DNA of 20,479 nt, taken from Leptospira adleri. Lineage in GTDB: Bacteria; Spirochaetota; Leptospiria; Leptospirales; Leptospiraceae. Below are positions 8,542 through 15,681 of the stretch, in pieces. Within the stretch, counting starts at the first letter, position 1; the number at the start of each line of letters is the position of its first letter. Made by a program: the position numbers and the translations under genes. Location of the stretch: positions 1 to 20,479 of the forward strand of contig NZ_NPDU01000079.1 of assembly GCF_002811985.1 (NCBI RefSeq), given 5' to 3'. Below the pieces are notes generated by a model, which searched no databases, was not told the DNA's origin, and worked only from the letters and a program-made list of their open reading frames with translations.

Positions 8542-8784
8542 ATGGAAGTTACGGTAAAAACATTCGGAATTTTAAAAGACCACTTTCAGCCCGACTTCGT
8601 ATTAAATTTAGAATCTCCCGTTCGTGTTTTGGACGTCGTGGAGGAGATGAGAAAGAAAAAACCGGAAACGAGTCAAATTCTCGAAGTATCTCTTTGGGCG
8701 GTTCAAGATAAGATGGTCGGAGCCGATCGGATCGTAGCCGAGGGAGAAACCGTTTTGATTCTTCCTCCTTTGAGCGGAGGCTGA
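8542..8784 (+). CDS. moaD: Molybdopterin synthase sulphur-carrier subunit MoaD
   Basis: An 80-residue ubiquitin-fold protein ending in the required Gly-Gly (LPPLSGG), whose C-terminus is converted to a thiocarboxylate and delivers sulphur to cyclic pyranopterin monophosphate within the MoaD-MoaE complex. It lies between moaA (2-base gap) and moaE (1-base gap); its ribosome-binding site GGAGG is inside the end of moaA, so the three are translationally coupled. Sequence is otherwise divergent, as is usual for MoaD, and the call rests on length, tail and position. The adenylyltransferase that would activate it (MoeB or HesA type) is not in this window. Confidence 0.9.
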   Translation: MEVTVKTFGILKDHFQPDFVLNLESPVRVLDVVEEMRKKKPETSQILEVSLWAVQDKMVGADRIVAEGETVLILPPLSGG

Positions 8785-8785
8785 A

Positions 8786-9256
8786 ATGTATCTTCAAGAA
8801 GAACCGATCGACCTAAACAAGATACTTTCTCAAGGACACGATCCTTCCTGCGGAGCGGTCGTATTGTTCAGCGGAGAACCCAGGGATAACTCGAATTCAA
8901 ACAAACAAGTAACTCATTTGTTTTACGAGGCTTACGCGCCGATGGCCGAGCCTATGATCGCAAAAATATTAGAAGAAGCGACCCAAGCCTTTCATTTAAA
9001 AAAGGCGATCTGCGTGCATAGGACCGGAACGGTTTATCCGGAAGAATCCTCCGTCTGTGTGATCACCGCGTCCTCTCATCGCAAGGAAGCCTACGAGGCG
9101 AATCGTTATATCATCGATCGTGTGAAACACGAGGTTCCGATCTGGAAAAAGGAATTCTATTCCGATCAAACTTCGGAATGGACCCTGAACTGCGCCGGAT
9201 GTTCGGCCGGAGCGGCGGGTCATGAACGTTATACGCCATTGAAGGTGAACCGATGA
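8786..9256 (+). CDS. moaE: Molybdopterin synthase catalytic subunit MoaE
   Basis: A 156-residue large subunit of molybdopterin synthase. The family's active-site lysines, seven residues apart in E. coli (K119 and K126), correspond to K114 and K121 in KHEVPIWKKEF. Other family features are the early GAVVLFSGEPRDN stretch and HLFYEAYAPMAE. The C-terminal tail after residue 135 is unusual in carrying NCAGCSAGAAGHERY with a C-x2-C pair, which I do not recall as standard for MoaE. The start follows the moaD stop by one base, and its own last four bases overlap mobA (ATGA). Confidence 0.95.
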   Translation: MYLQEEPIDLNKILSQGHDPSCGAVVLFSGEPRDNSNSNKQVTHLFYEAYAPMAEPMIAKILEEATQAFHLKKAICVHRTGTVYPEESSVCVITASSHRKEAYEANRYIIDRVKHEVPIWKKEFYSDQTSEWTLNCAGCSAGAAGHERYTPLKVNR

Positions 9257-9855
9257 CGAATCGAAAACCGAAGGGACTCGTTTTGTGCGGAGGAAATTCC
9301 AGAAGAATGGGGAACGACAAAGGTCTGCTCTCAATCGGGGGAAAACTTTGGGTCGAAGAAAGAATTCGGACGTTGTCGCCGTTTACCGAAGGATGTTTGA
9401 TCTCGATTCGAGAGGAGCAAAAATCCGATTATATAAAAGTAATTTCGAATATCGAATTTGTGGAGGATCGTTTTGAAAATATCGGACCGATCTCCGGTAT
9501 TCTTTCCGCACACGATCGGTATCCGGACGAGGATTTTTTGGTTTTGGCCTGTGATATGCCTTCTTCCGATCCTTGGGTATTTTCCGAACTTTTGAAGATG
9601 TACGGCGCTGCTTTCAGAGCGAAAAGTTATTTTTGTGTGACTGAAGGAAACATCGAACCTTTTCCGGCGATCTACACTTCCGAATTGTTAAACGAAGTCG
9701 CTCGAAAGATGAACGATCCCGGTTTTGATTCTTCTCCGAAAAAAACGCTCGAACGTTCAAATGGAACGGCTTTCGAAGTCGGGAGTGATCGTTCAAGTAT
9801 ATTCTTAAATTATAATACTCCTGCGGATTTATCCGAAGCCGGAACTTCAAAGTGA
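9253..9855 (+). CDS. mobA: Molybdenum cofactor guanylyltransferase MobA
   Basis: A 200-residue nucleotidyltransferase that joins GMP to molybdopterin to give the bis-MGD-type cofactor used by nitrate reductases of the DMSO-reductase family, which fits the NasA product across the divergent promoter. The nucleotide-binding signature is LVLCGGNSRRMGNDKG at the N-terminus; VLACDMP (metal-binding Asp) and the C-terminal YNTPADL are also conserved. It overlaps moaE by four bases and the next gene by four bases. No mobB is seen nearby. Confidence 0.93.
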   Translation: MTNRKPKGLVLCGGNSRRMGNDKGLLSIGGKLWVEERIRTLSPFTEGCLISIREEQKSDYIKVISNIEFVEDRFENIGPISGILSAHDRYPDEDFLVLACDMPSSDPWVFSELLKMYGAAFRAKSYFCVTEGNIEPFPAIYTSELLNEVARKMNDPGFDSSPKKTLERSNGTAFEVGSDRSSIFLNYNTPADLSEAGTSK

Positions 9856-10628
9856 ATCCTAATTACGGAAAAGTATATCTCGTCGGCGCCGGTCCCGGAG
9901 ATCCGGAACTGCTTACAAGAAAGGCCGTAAAGATTCTTCGAAAGGCCGAAGTCGTCCTCTACGACGATCTCGTCGCCTCACGGATATTGAGAATGTGCCG
10001 TAAGAAAACGGAACTGATCTACGTTGGAAAACGACTGGGACAACACAGTTGTCAACAAGCCGAAATCAATCGTAAAATCGCGGATATGGCGCTTCAATAC
10101 CAAGTCGTAGTGCGCTTGAAAGGCGGAGATCCTTCCGTCTTTGGAAGGGTAGGCGAAGAAGTGGAATCACTTTTAACGCTTGGAATCGAATGTGAGATCG
10201 TGGCTGGAATTACGACGGCTTCGGGTGCGGTCGCGAATCTCGGATTTCCTCTTACTCATCGAGATTATTCCAAAGAAATTTTATATTTATCCGGTCACGG
10301 AAAGAATGGAAAAAATTCCGAGAGTTTTAAAAATCTTTCCTGTGAAGGAAAAACTCTCGTAGTTTATATGGGTTTGAATTCTTTAGAAGAGATTGTGGAT
10401 GATTTGATCTCTTGCGGAAATTCGGAAACGGTTCCGGTTGCAATCATAGAAAATGCAACCTTAGAATCTCAAAGAATGATCACCGGGACCTTGGGTGATA
10501 TTCAATGGATCGCAAAAGAAAAAGAAGTGCGATCTCCGGCTCTATTGATCATAGGAAATATAGTCCATTTCTATTCCGAAATGGATTCCCTTCGATCGCT
10601 TATCCACCGTCCGTATTCGCTCAGTTAG
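9852..10628 (+). CDS. cobA: Uroporphyrinogen-III C-methyltransferase (SUMT)
   Basis: A 258-residue SAM-dependent methyltransferase that makes precorrin-2 from uroporphyrinogen III, the entry to siroheme. Motifs: VYLVGAGPGDPELLT, VVRLKGGDPSVFGR and AGITTASGAVANLGFPLTHR. The start is GTG at 9852, overlapping the mobA stop (GTGA). It is a single-domain SUMT, not the fused CysG: there is no dehydrogenase/ferrochelatase part, so that step must be encoded elsewhere. Its place between Moco genes in a nirB operon points to siroheme for NirB rather than cobalamin. The moaC-moaB gene follows after nine bases. Confidence 0.94.
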   Translation: MNPNYGKVYLVGAGPGDPELLTRKAVKILRKAEVVLYDDLVASRILRMCRKKTELIYVGKRLGQHSCQQAEINRKIADMALQYQVVVRLKGGDPSVFGRVGEEVESLLTLGIECEIVAGITTASGAVANLGFPLTHRDYSKEILYLSGHGKNGKNSESFKNLSCEGKTLVVYMGLNSLEEIVDDLISCGNSETVPVAIIENATLESQRMITGTLGDIQWIAKEKEVRSPALLIIGNIVHFYSEMDSLRSLIHRPYSLS

Positions 10629-10637
10629 GACAAAAGA

Positions 10638-11546
10638 ATGATCGACATTACCGAAAAAAGGACCAGCCTCCGCTCAGCGGTGGCGGAAGGGTTCGTATAT
10701 TGTGCGCCTGAAACGTTAAAAAGAATTAGAGAGAATACTCTTCCTAAAGGGGACCTTTTCGGAATCGCAAAGGCGAGCGGGCTTCTCGCTTCCAAAAAAA
10801 CTTCCGATCTCATTCCTCATTGTCATCCGGTTCCTATCGACTTTTTTGATCTCTCCTTTGAACTTGAGGAAAAGGGCGTTAAAATTACGGCGACGGCAAA
10901 ATCGATCGGAAAGACCGGCATAGAAATGGAAGTATTGACCGGACTCAGCGTCGCCGCCTTGACGATCTACGATCTGCTAAAGCCGATCGACAAAGAACTC
11001 GAAATTTCATCAATTCGTTTATTGGAAAAGAAGGGAGGAAAAAGTGAAACCAAATTCTCCAAGTTTGCGGAAGGTTCGAAAGCTGCGATTTTGGTTTGTT
11101 CGGACTCCGCGTTTGCGGGTAAACGCGAGGACGGTTCCGGTAAAATAATCGAAATTATATTAAAAGAATCGAATGTTCTAATTCATGAATATATCATTGT
11201 TCCGGACGAGCCGGATGAGATCCGCAAGAAAGTGGAAGAATGGGTCTCTTCGGGAATCGATCTAATCGTAACCACCGGAGGAACCGGTTTGGGACCGAGG
11301 GACAACACGACCGACACGATTCGAAAACTTTTGGATCAGGAAATTCCCGGAATCTCCGAGGCGATGCGTTCGTTCGGACAAGATAGAACTCCTTACGCGA
11401 TGCTTTCCCGTTCTTTAGCCGGAAGAATTAAGAAAACGTTAATCGTTTGTGTGCCTGGAAGTTCTAACGGCGCAAGAGAAAGCCTCAAGGCGATTTTTCC
11501 AGCGATCTTTCACGCAAAGAAGATGATGAGAGGGGAAGGACATTGA
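10638..11546 (+). CDS. moaCB: Bifunctional MoaC/MoaB (MogA-like) molybdenum cofactor protein
   Basis: One 302-residue chain with two Moco enzymes. Residues 1 to about 136 are MoaC, cyclic pyranopterin monophosphate synthase: SDLIPHCHPV at 56-65 and the YDLLK segment with D112 and K115, matching the catalytic Asp/Lys of E. coli MoaC. After a short linker, residues 148-302 are a MoaB/MogA-type molybdopterin adenylyltransferase: VCSDSAF, GKREDGSG, TTGGTGLGPRDNTTDT at 212-227. AGGA precedes the ATG by seven bases. The end overlaps moeA by four bases. Such fusions are annotated in other bacteria, so it is not unique, but it is not the arrangement of enteric bacteria. Both halves look intact. Confidence 0.94.
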   Translation: MIDITEKRTSLRSAVAEGFVYCAPETLKRIRENTLPKGDLFGIAKASGLLASKKTSDLIPHCHPVPIDFFDLSFELEEKGVKITATAKSIGKTGIEMEVLTGLSVAALTIYDLLKPIDKELEISSIRLLEKKGGKSETKFSKFAEGSKAAILVCSDSAFAGKREDGSGKIIEIILKESNVLIHEYIIVPDEPDEIRKKVEEWVSSGIDLIVTTGGTGLGPRDNTTDTIRKLLDQEIPGISEAMRSFGQDRTPYAMLSRSLAGRIKKTLIVCVPGSSNGARESLKAIFPAIFHAKKMMRGEGH

Positions 11547-12736
11547 TTTCGATCGAGGAGGCGCTTGAGAAAATTCTCGCGGAAGTTTCCGGGGCAAATC
11601 CTGAAGACGTTCGTCTCGAGGAGAGTTTAGGAAGAATTCTCGCGAAGGACGTATATGCGGATCGGGATTATCCGCCTTTTCACCGTTCAACGATGGACGG
11701 TTATGCGATCAAAAGCTCCGAATACGATTCATCGAAAACTTATCATTGTAAGAAGGAAATTTCTGCCGGGATGAAGTCCGAATTGGATCCGAATGAAGAA
11801 ATCGTTAAGATCATGACGGGAGCGGCCGTTCCGGAAGGTCTCGACGCAGTGATCAAAGTCGAAGATAGTCAAGAAATCGCCAACGAGAATTCGAACCTGC
11901 AAGTAAGATTCAAATCCGAAAAAGTATTCCATTTTATGAATATAGCCGTTCAAGGGGAAGATTTAAAAAAGGGAGAACTTGTGATCCGAGCGGGTGTTAA
12001 AATCGGAATGTCCGAAATATCCTTGTTGGCTTCCTTAGGTGTGGACGTTGTTTCCGTAAAGTCTCCTCCGAAAGTTTCCGTGGTATCCACTGGAAACGAA
12101 GTTGTTCCGGTCGGATCTTCACCACTTCCGTATCAGATCCGGGATTCTAATTCTTATTCTTTGATTGCGATTTTGGATCGATTTAAGATCAGGCCGAAAT
12201 CGGTCGTCTTGGTTCCGGACGAGGAATCGAAAATTATGGAAGCCCTGCGCGAAGGTTTAAAGTCGGATATTCTATTGTTATCCGGCGGCGTCTCTATGGG
12301 GAGCATGGATTTGATACCGCCTCTTCTGGAAAAACTCGGAGTCAAAAAAATATTTCATAAAGTTTTATTAAAACCAGGGAAGCCGATATGGTTTGGAAAA
12401 AAGGAAAATACGGTCGTGTTCGGTCTTCCCGGAAATCCATTCAGCGTTCAGGTTTGCGCGAGAATCTTTTTAGATCCTTATATACGCTCTTATTTGGGAA
12501 TGGAAATTTTCAAACCTCTGAGATATCCTTTTTTTGGAAAAAGAAAAAAGAAGAATTCCCTGCCGGAATACTTTCCCGTATTCTTTGAAACCGCGGAGAG
12601 AACGGGACTGAACGCGAAGCCGTTTAACGGAAGCGGAGATATTCGAGCCGGACTGAGTTCTGACGGAATTGCGCTTCATCCGAGCGAACTAGCTGAAATT
12701 TCGGACGGAGCGATTTTGGATTTTTATCCTTGGTAA
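11543..12736 (+). CDS. moeA: Molybdopterin molybdenumtransferase MoeA
   Basis: A 397-residue MoeA, which inserts molybdate into adenylylated molybdopterin supplied by the MoaB half of the preceding protein. Motifs: FHRSTMDGYAIK, IMTGAAVPEG, VVSTGNEVVPVG, LLSGGVSMGSMD, KPGKPIWFG and FGLPGNPFS. The start is TTG at 11543 with GGGGAAGGA just before it; the TTGA overlap with the moaCB stop indicates translational coupling. It is the last gene of the operon, and only 52 bases separate it from a convergent gene. Length is normal for MoeA. Confidence 0.95.
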   Translation: MISIEEALEKILAEVSGANPEDVRLEESLGRILAKDVYADRDYPPFHRSTMDGYAIKSSEYDSSKTYHCKKEISAGMKSELDPNEEIVKIMTGAAVPEGLDAVIKVEDSQEIANENSNLQVRFKSEKVFHFMNIAVQGEDLKKGELVIRAGVKIGMSEISLLASLGVDVVSVKSPPKVSVVSTGNEVVPVGSSPLPYQIRDSNSYSLIAILDRFKIRPKSVVLVPDEESKIMEALREGLKSDILLLSGGVSMGSMDLIPPLLEKLGVKKIFHKVLLKPGKPIWFGKKENTVVFGLPGNPFSVQVCARIFLDPYIRSYLGMEIFKPLRYPFFGKRKKKNSLPEYFPVFFETAERTGLNAKPFNGSGDIRAGLSSDGIALHPSELAEISDGAILDFYPW

Positions 12737-12777
12737 GAATCAAGTTTTGATTTTAAGATTTCTTTTTCGTATCTTAC
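12733..12777. terminator. Weak bidirectional terminator candidate between convergent genes
   Basis: Two nested inverted repeats lie in the 52-base gap: GTAAGA (12733-12738) with TCTTAC (12772-12777), and AATCAA (12738-12743) with TTGATT (12747-12752, 3-base loop), followed on the + strand by T-rich sequence (TTTAAGATTTCTTTTTC). Stems are short and A/T-rich, so termination efficiency is doubtful; the convergent setting is the main argument. Confidence 0.35.
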
Positions 12778-12788
12778 TCATAGGAAAT

Positions 12789-13436
12789 TTATTTCAGCTT
12801 CTTTGGATTTAAGTGATCCATCAATTTTAAAATTCGCTTAGTCCTTGTTTCGGAAGTTTTGGCTTCTAAGATGGATTCGATATGTTCCCTTTGATGCGAC
12901 CAAGGAAGATCTTCGAAGGATTGTTTTGCCTTTTTCGTTTTGGAAAAAAGTTTGAGAACGTCTTCCGGAAGTCGAACTACTTTCTTTTTATAGTCTATAT
13001 ATTTCGTGAGCTCAGGTCTTTTTTGTTTTTCCGCTTTTGAACCTCCTTTTTTTACTTTATCCTTTTTTTTGAATCTCATTGCGGACCAAGTTTCGTTTAA
13101 CGATATCAATGCGACGCCTTCGTATTCGTTTTTCGAAAGTAAATCCCAGCCGTGATCTCTTTCCAAATCCGTTTTGATACTCGAACTTTTTTTCGGATAA
13201 GCCGCCCAAAATATCGTATCGTCTTTCAGAAGTTTTCTGATTTTTAAAAACGAAGAATTTAGAGTGGATACCGAATCTGCAAAAAAAAGAATTCCATCCG
13301 CTTCCGAACCGCGATCGATAAATCGAATACCGTCAGTCGGTTCGGGGAAAACCACCCCTTTGGAATCGAATATAAAAACTTTGTATCCGTTCTTAAATTT
13401 TAATTTTTTTATGATATGCGGATTGAATTCTATCAT
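12789..13436 (-). CDS. Two-domain protein: DUF3052-like N-terminus plus YdeI/OmdA-like C-terminus
   Basis: A 215-residue soluble protein with no signal peptide or membrane segment. The N-terminal part (about 1-125) resembles small bacterial proteins of DUF3052 type: a predicted strand DGILFFADS, then TIFWAAYPKKSSSIKTDL, GWDLL and LNETWSAMRFKK. A lysine-rich linker (about 123-142) follows. The C-terminal part (about 150-212) matches the YdeI/OmpD-associated (OmdA) pattern: PEDVLKLF, FEDLPWSHQREHIESILEAK, then ETRTKRILKLMDHL. These assignments come from remembered family patterns, not a search. Function is unknown; OmdA-like proteins have been linked to envelope stress or antimicrobial resistance in enterics, but no role is claimed here. 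The ATG has no clear ribosome-binding site. The kinase gene upstream is on the same strand, 95 bases away. Confidence 0.8.
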   Translation of the reverse strand: MIEFNPHIIKKLKFKNGYKVFIFDSKGVVFPEPTDGIRFIDRGSEADGILFFADSVSTLNSSFLKIRKLLKDDTIFWAAYPKKSSSIKTDLERDHGWDLLSKNEYEGVALISLNETWSAMRFKKKDKVKKGGSKAEKQKRPELTKYIDYKKKVVRLPEDVLKLFSKTKKAKQSFEDLPWSHQREHIESILEAKTSETRTKRILKLMDHLNPKKLK

Positions 13437-13531
13437 GATCGAAAAATAAAATTCTTACTTTCGTAAATTGCAAATCAAAAAGAAAGTTCGATGAAATTGA
13501 ATCTAGAAAGGGACGTTTCGTTTTAAACGAC

Positions 13532-15331
13532 TTAGAACGTATAGTGAGTTTTGCCGCTGAGAAGTTTTTCCAAAAGTTCGGCGAGATCGTTTTTACGAAA
13601 CGGTTTACGAAGACTTGCGGAAAAACCGTATTCTTTCGGTGAAGAGATAACCGGGTCTTCCGAGTAACCGCTGGACGCGATCGCAATCACTTTCGGATCC
13701 AATTTTCTGATTTCGGAGATCGCCTTCTCACCGCCCATGCCGCCGGGAATCGTAAGATCAAAAATTAAAATATCGAACGGGGCAGAAGAATTTTTAGCTT
13801 CTTTAAAAAGTTGGATCGCGTCGCTTCCATTCTTTGCGGAAACTATCTGATATCCCATTTTTTCCAGCATTTCCGAGAAGATTTCGATGATAAAATCCTC
13901 ATCGTCCATAATGAGAATTTTTCCAAGTCCGGTATGATGGTTCGTTTCCTTAGGAACAATTGTCTTGAGATCGTTTTGAGAAACCGGCAAATAAATATTG
14001 AACGTGCTGCCCACGCCTAACTCCGATTTTACTTCGATTCCACCGTCGTGCTTTTGAACGATGGAATAAGATGTGGCGAGTCCGAGCCCAGTGCCTTTTT
14101 GTTTGGTAGTAAAGAAAGGTTCAAAAATCCTCGGGAGTAAATCTTTTGGAATTCCGATCCCGCTGTCCTGAACGGAAATCTGAATGTAGTTTCCTTCCTT
14201 CAGTCGAACCGAATTGTATTTACCGAGATACATATTCTTTGCCGAAACGTGGATCGTTCCTCCGAGAGGCATTGATTGCACTGAGTTGATGATTATATTT
14301 TCCACAACTTGATGAATTTGATTCTCGTCGAAATCGCAAAGTCCAAGATTCTCTTCTATTTCAAAGTGACAGGATACGTTCGAGCCGCTCAAAGAAAATA
14401 GAACACAGTCGTTTATAATCGGCGCTAAAGATCCAGTTTTTCTGATCGGTTTACCGCCTTTTGCAAACGTCAAAAGTTGTTGAGTGAGATCCTTGGCTCG
14501 ATTAAAAACGGTAATCGCCTTATCGAGATATCTGATATTTGGTTCTCCGGTTTCCGCTTTTTCACGCGCGAGATCGATATATCCGAAAATTCCGCCGAGG
14601 AGATTGTTGAAATCGTGAGCGATTCCTCCGGCCAATACTCCTAGGCTTTCTAATTTTTGTGCGTGCAACAAACGTCTCTCCAGTTCGAGTCGATCTGATT
14701 CTGCACGTTTGCGATCTGTGATATCGGTCCCGATGCTGATCGTTCCGATAATCTGATTGTTCATGTCCTGGAGGATCGTATTATCCCACTGGATCAATTT
14801 TTTTTCACCGTTTCTTGTTCTGAGATAGTTTTCGTAATGAAGCGGAAGAGAATTTGTTCGAATCGCTTCCTTAAAAATCGACAGCACTTGTTCTCTTTCT
14901 TCCGGAAGTAAAAAATAATCGAACCAATTATTTCCGATGAGTTCTTCCCTTTTCCAACCCGTCAGATTGAGAAGATAATCGTTGCAAAACGTAATGTTTC
15001 CTTCTGAATCCAATCCTAAGCTGATCAGATTGATGTTCTCTAAAGTCACGCGAAATCTTCGTTCCGATTCAAGGAGCGCGGTTTCAGCCACCTTCTGTTC
15101 ATCCGATTCTTTTTTAAGGAGAATGAAATAGCGGTTGAGAATGATAAATAAGAGCAGCGTCGTGATTCCGACAAAACCCCAACCCTTGTAGGTTTGCAAT
15201 GTGGTAAGAATGAATGGATCGAATGAAAGAAGGCCGATAAATTTGTCTGAGAAAAAAATCCAAGCAGAAGCTAGTATGAGATAAAAAAGGGAAACTCGGA
15301 CCGGGGCAGATTTCGATGGAAATTTAACCAT
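13532..15331 (-). CDS. Membrane PAS hybrid histidine kinase with C-terminal receiver
   Basis: A 599-residue sensor. Two hydrophobic segments (about 12-35 and 50-72) with a short loop place it in the inner membrane with almost no periplasmic domain, so the signal is probably cytoplasmic or within the membrane. A PAS domain covers about 88-208 (FCNDYLLNLTGWKREELIG; the PAC-like ISIGTDITDRKRAE). The phospho-acceptor is H239 in GGIAHDFNNLLGG. The ATPase domain has the N-box ENIIINSVQ, DSGIGIP, the F-box RIFEPFFTTK and GTGLGLA. A receiver domain follows (about 471-592) with acidic D476/D477, phospho-Asp D525 in IFDLTIPGGMGG and Lys K576 in LRKPF. There is no DNA-binding output, so a histidine phosphotransferase or response regulator elsewhere is expected. 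It is expressed from the promoter at 15341-15369. The regulated target is unknown. Confidence 0.93.
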   Translation of the reverse strand: MVKFPSKSAPVRVSLFYLILASAWIFFSDKFIGLLSFDPFILTTLQTYKGWGFVGITTLLLFIILNRYFILLKKESDEQKVAETALLESERRFRVTLENINLISLGLDSEGNITFCNDYLLNLTGWKREELIGNNWFDYFLLPEEREQVLSIFKEAIRTNSLPLHYENYLRTRNGEKKLIQWDNTILQDMNNQIIGTISIGTDITDRKRAESDRLELERRLLHAQKLESLGVLAGGIAHDFNNLLGGIFGYIDLAREKAETGEPNIRYLDKAITVFNRAKDLTQQLLTFAKGGKPIRKTGSLAPIINDCVLFSLSGSNVSCHFEIEENLGLCDFDENQIHQVVENIIINSVQSMPLGGTIHVSAKNMYLGKYNSVRLKEGNYIQISVQDSGIGIPKDLLPRIFEPFFTTKQKGTGLGLATSYSIVQKHDGGIEVKSELGVGSTFNIYLPVSQNDLKTIVPKETNHHTGLGKILIMDDEDFIIEIFSEMLEKMGYQIVSAKNGSDAIQLFKEAKNSSAPFDILIFDLTIPGGMGGEKAISEIRKLDPKVIAIASSGYSEDPVISSPKEYGFSASLRKPFRKNDLAELLEKLLSGKTHYTF

Positions 15332-15340
15332 AAATAGTGA

Positions 15341-15369
15341 GTTATAAAAAGATATAGTTTTCCTTTCAA
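15341..15369 (-). promoter_or_regulatory. Sigma-70 type promoter of the hybrid kinase gene
   Basis: On the minus strand, TTGAAA (15369-15364) is followed by exactly 17 bases and TATAAC (15346-15341), matching the consensus at five of six -35 positions and five of six -10 positions. A start point about seven bases downstream (near 15334) would fall only a few bases before the ATG at 15331. There is no Shine-Dalgarno in between, so the message should be leaderless or nearly so. Confidence 0.65.
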
Positions 15370-15681
15370 AACGGGAACCCTAATTTTATTCCGACGATTT
15401 TATTTTTGAGATTTCCAAGATGGTTTTATTAGATTCTTAGAATCGGAAAGGGAATTTGATTTTTGGATTGAGTAACCCTTTGTACGTAGTCAAAGCCTTG
15501 AAAAATTGTGAAGTAACCCTTTCAAAATTCTTCTGCCGATCTCATATTCATTTTTTAAGAATTCTTGGATAAAAACGAATGAGTAGATGGAGAGTTTTTT
15601 CATTGTTTCAGAGTTAAGGTTTCGTTTTTCGATAGAAAATGATCTTGTAAAGCGACCTTGGTTTTTTAAGATCGTGGCCTA
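15370..15681. other. Intergenic region between kinase and organophosphate antiporter
   Basis: No gene is visible in these 312 bases. They hold the upstream region of the rightward transporter gene, including the duplicated 11-mer listed separately. I found no confident -35/-10 pair for the transporter: TTGTAA near 15644 with a -10-like string 17 bases on is weak. The transporter ATG itself lacks a good Shine-Dalgarno. Confidence 0.5.
15471..15522 (+). repeat. Direct repeat AGTAACCCTTT x2, 41-bp period
   Basis: The identical 11-mer AGTAACCCTTT is present at 15471-15481 and 15512-15522, start-to-start distance 41 bases, close to four helical turns, so both copies would face the same side of the DNA. 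It lies 160-210 bases before the antiporter start and 140-190 bases upstream of the divergent kinase start. This layout suits a pair of binding sites for a dimeric or looping regulator; that role is inference. Confidence 0.45.
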
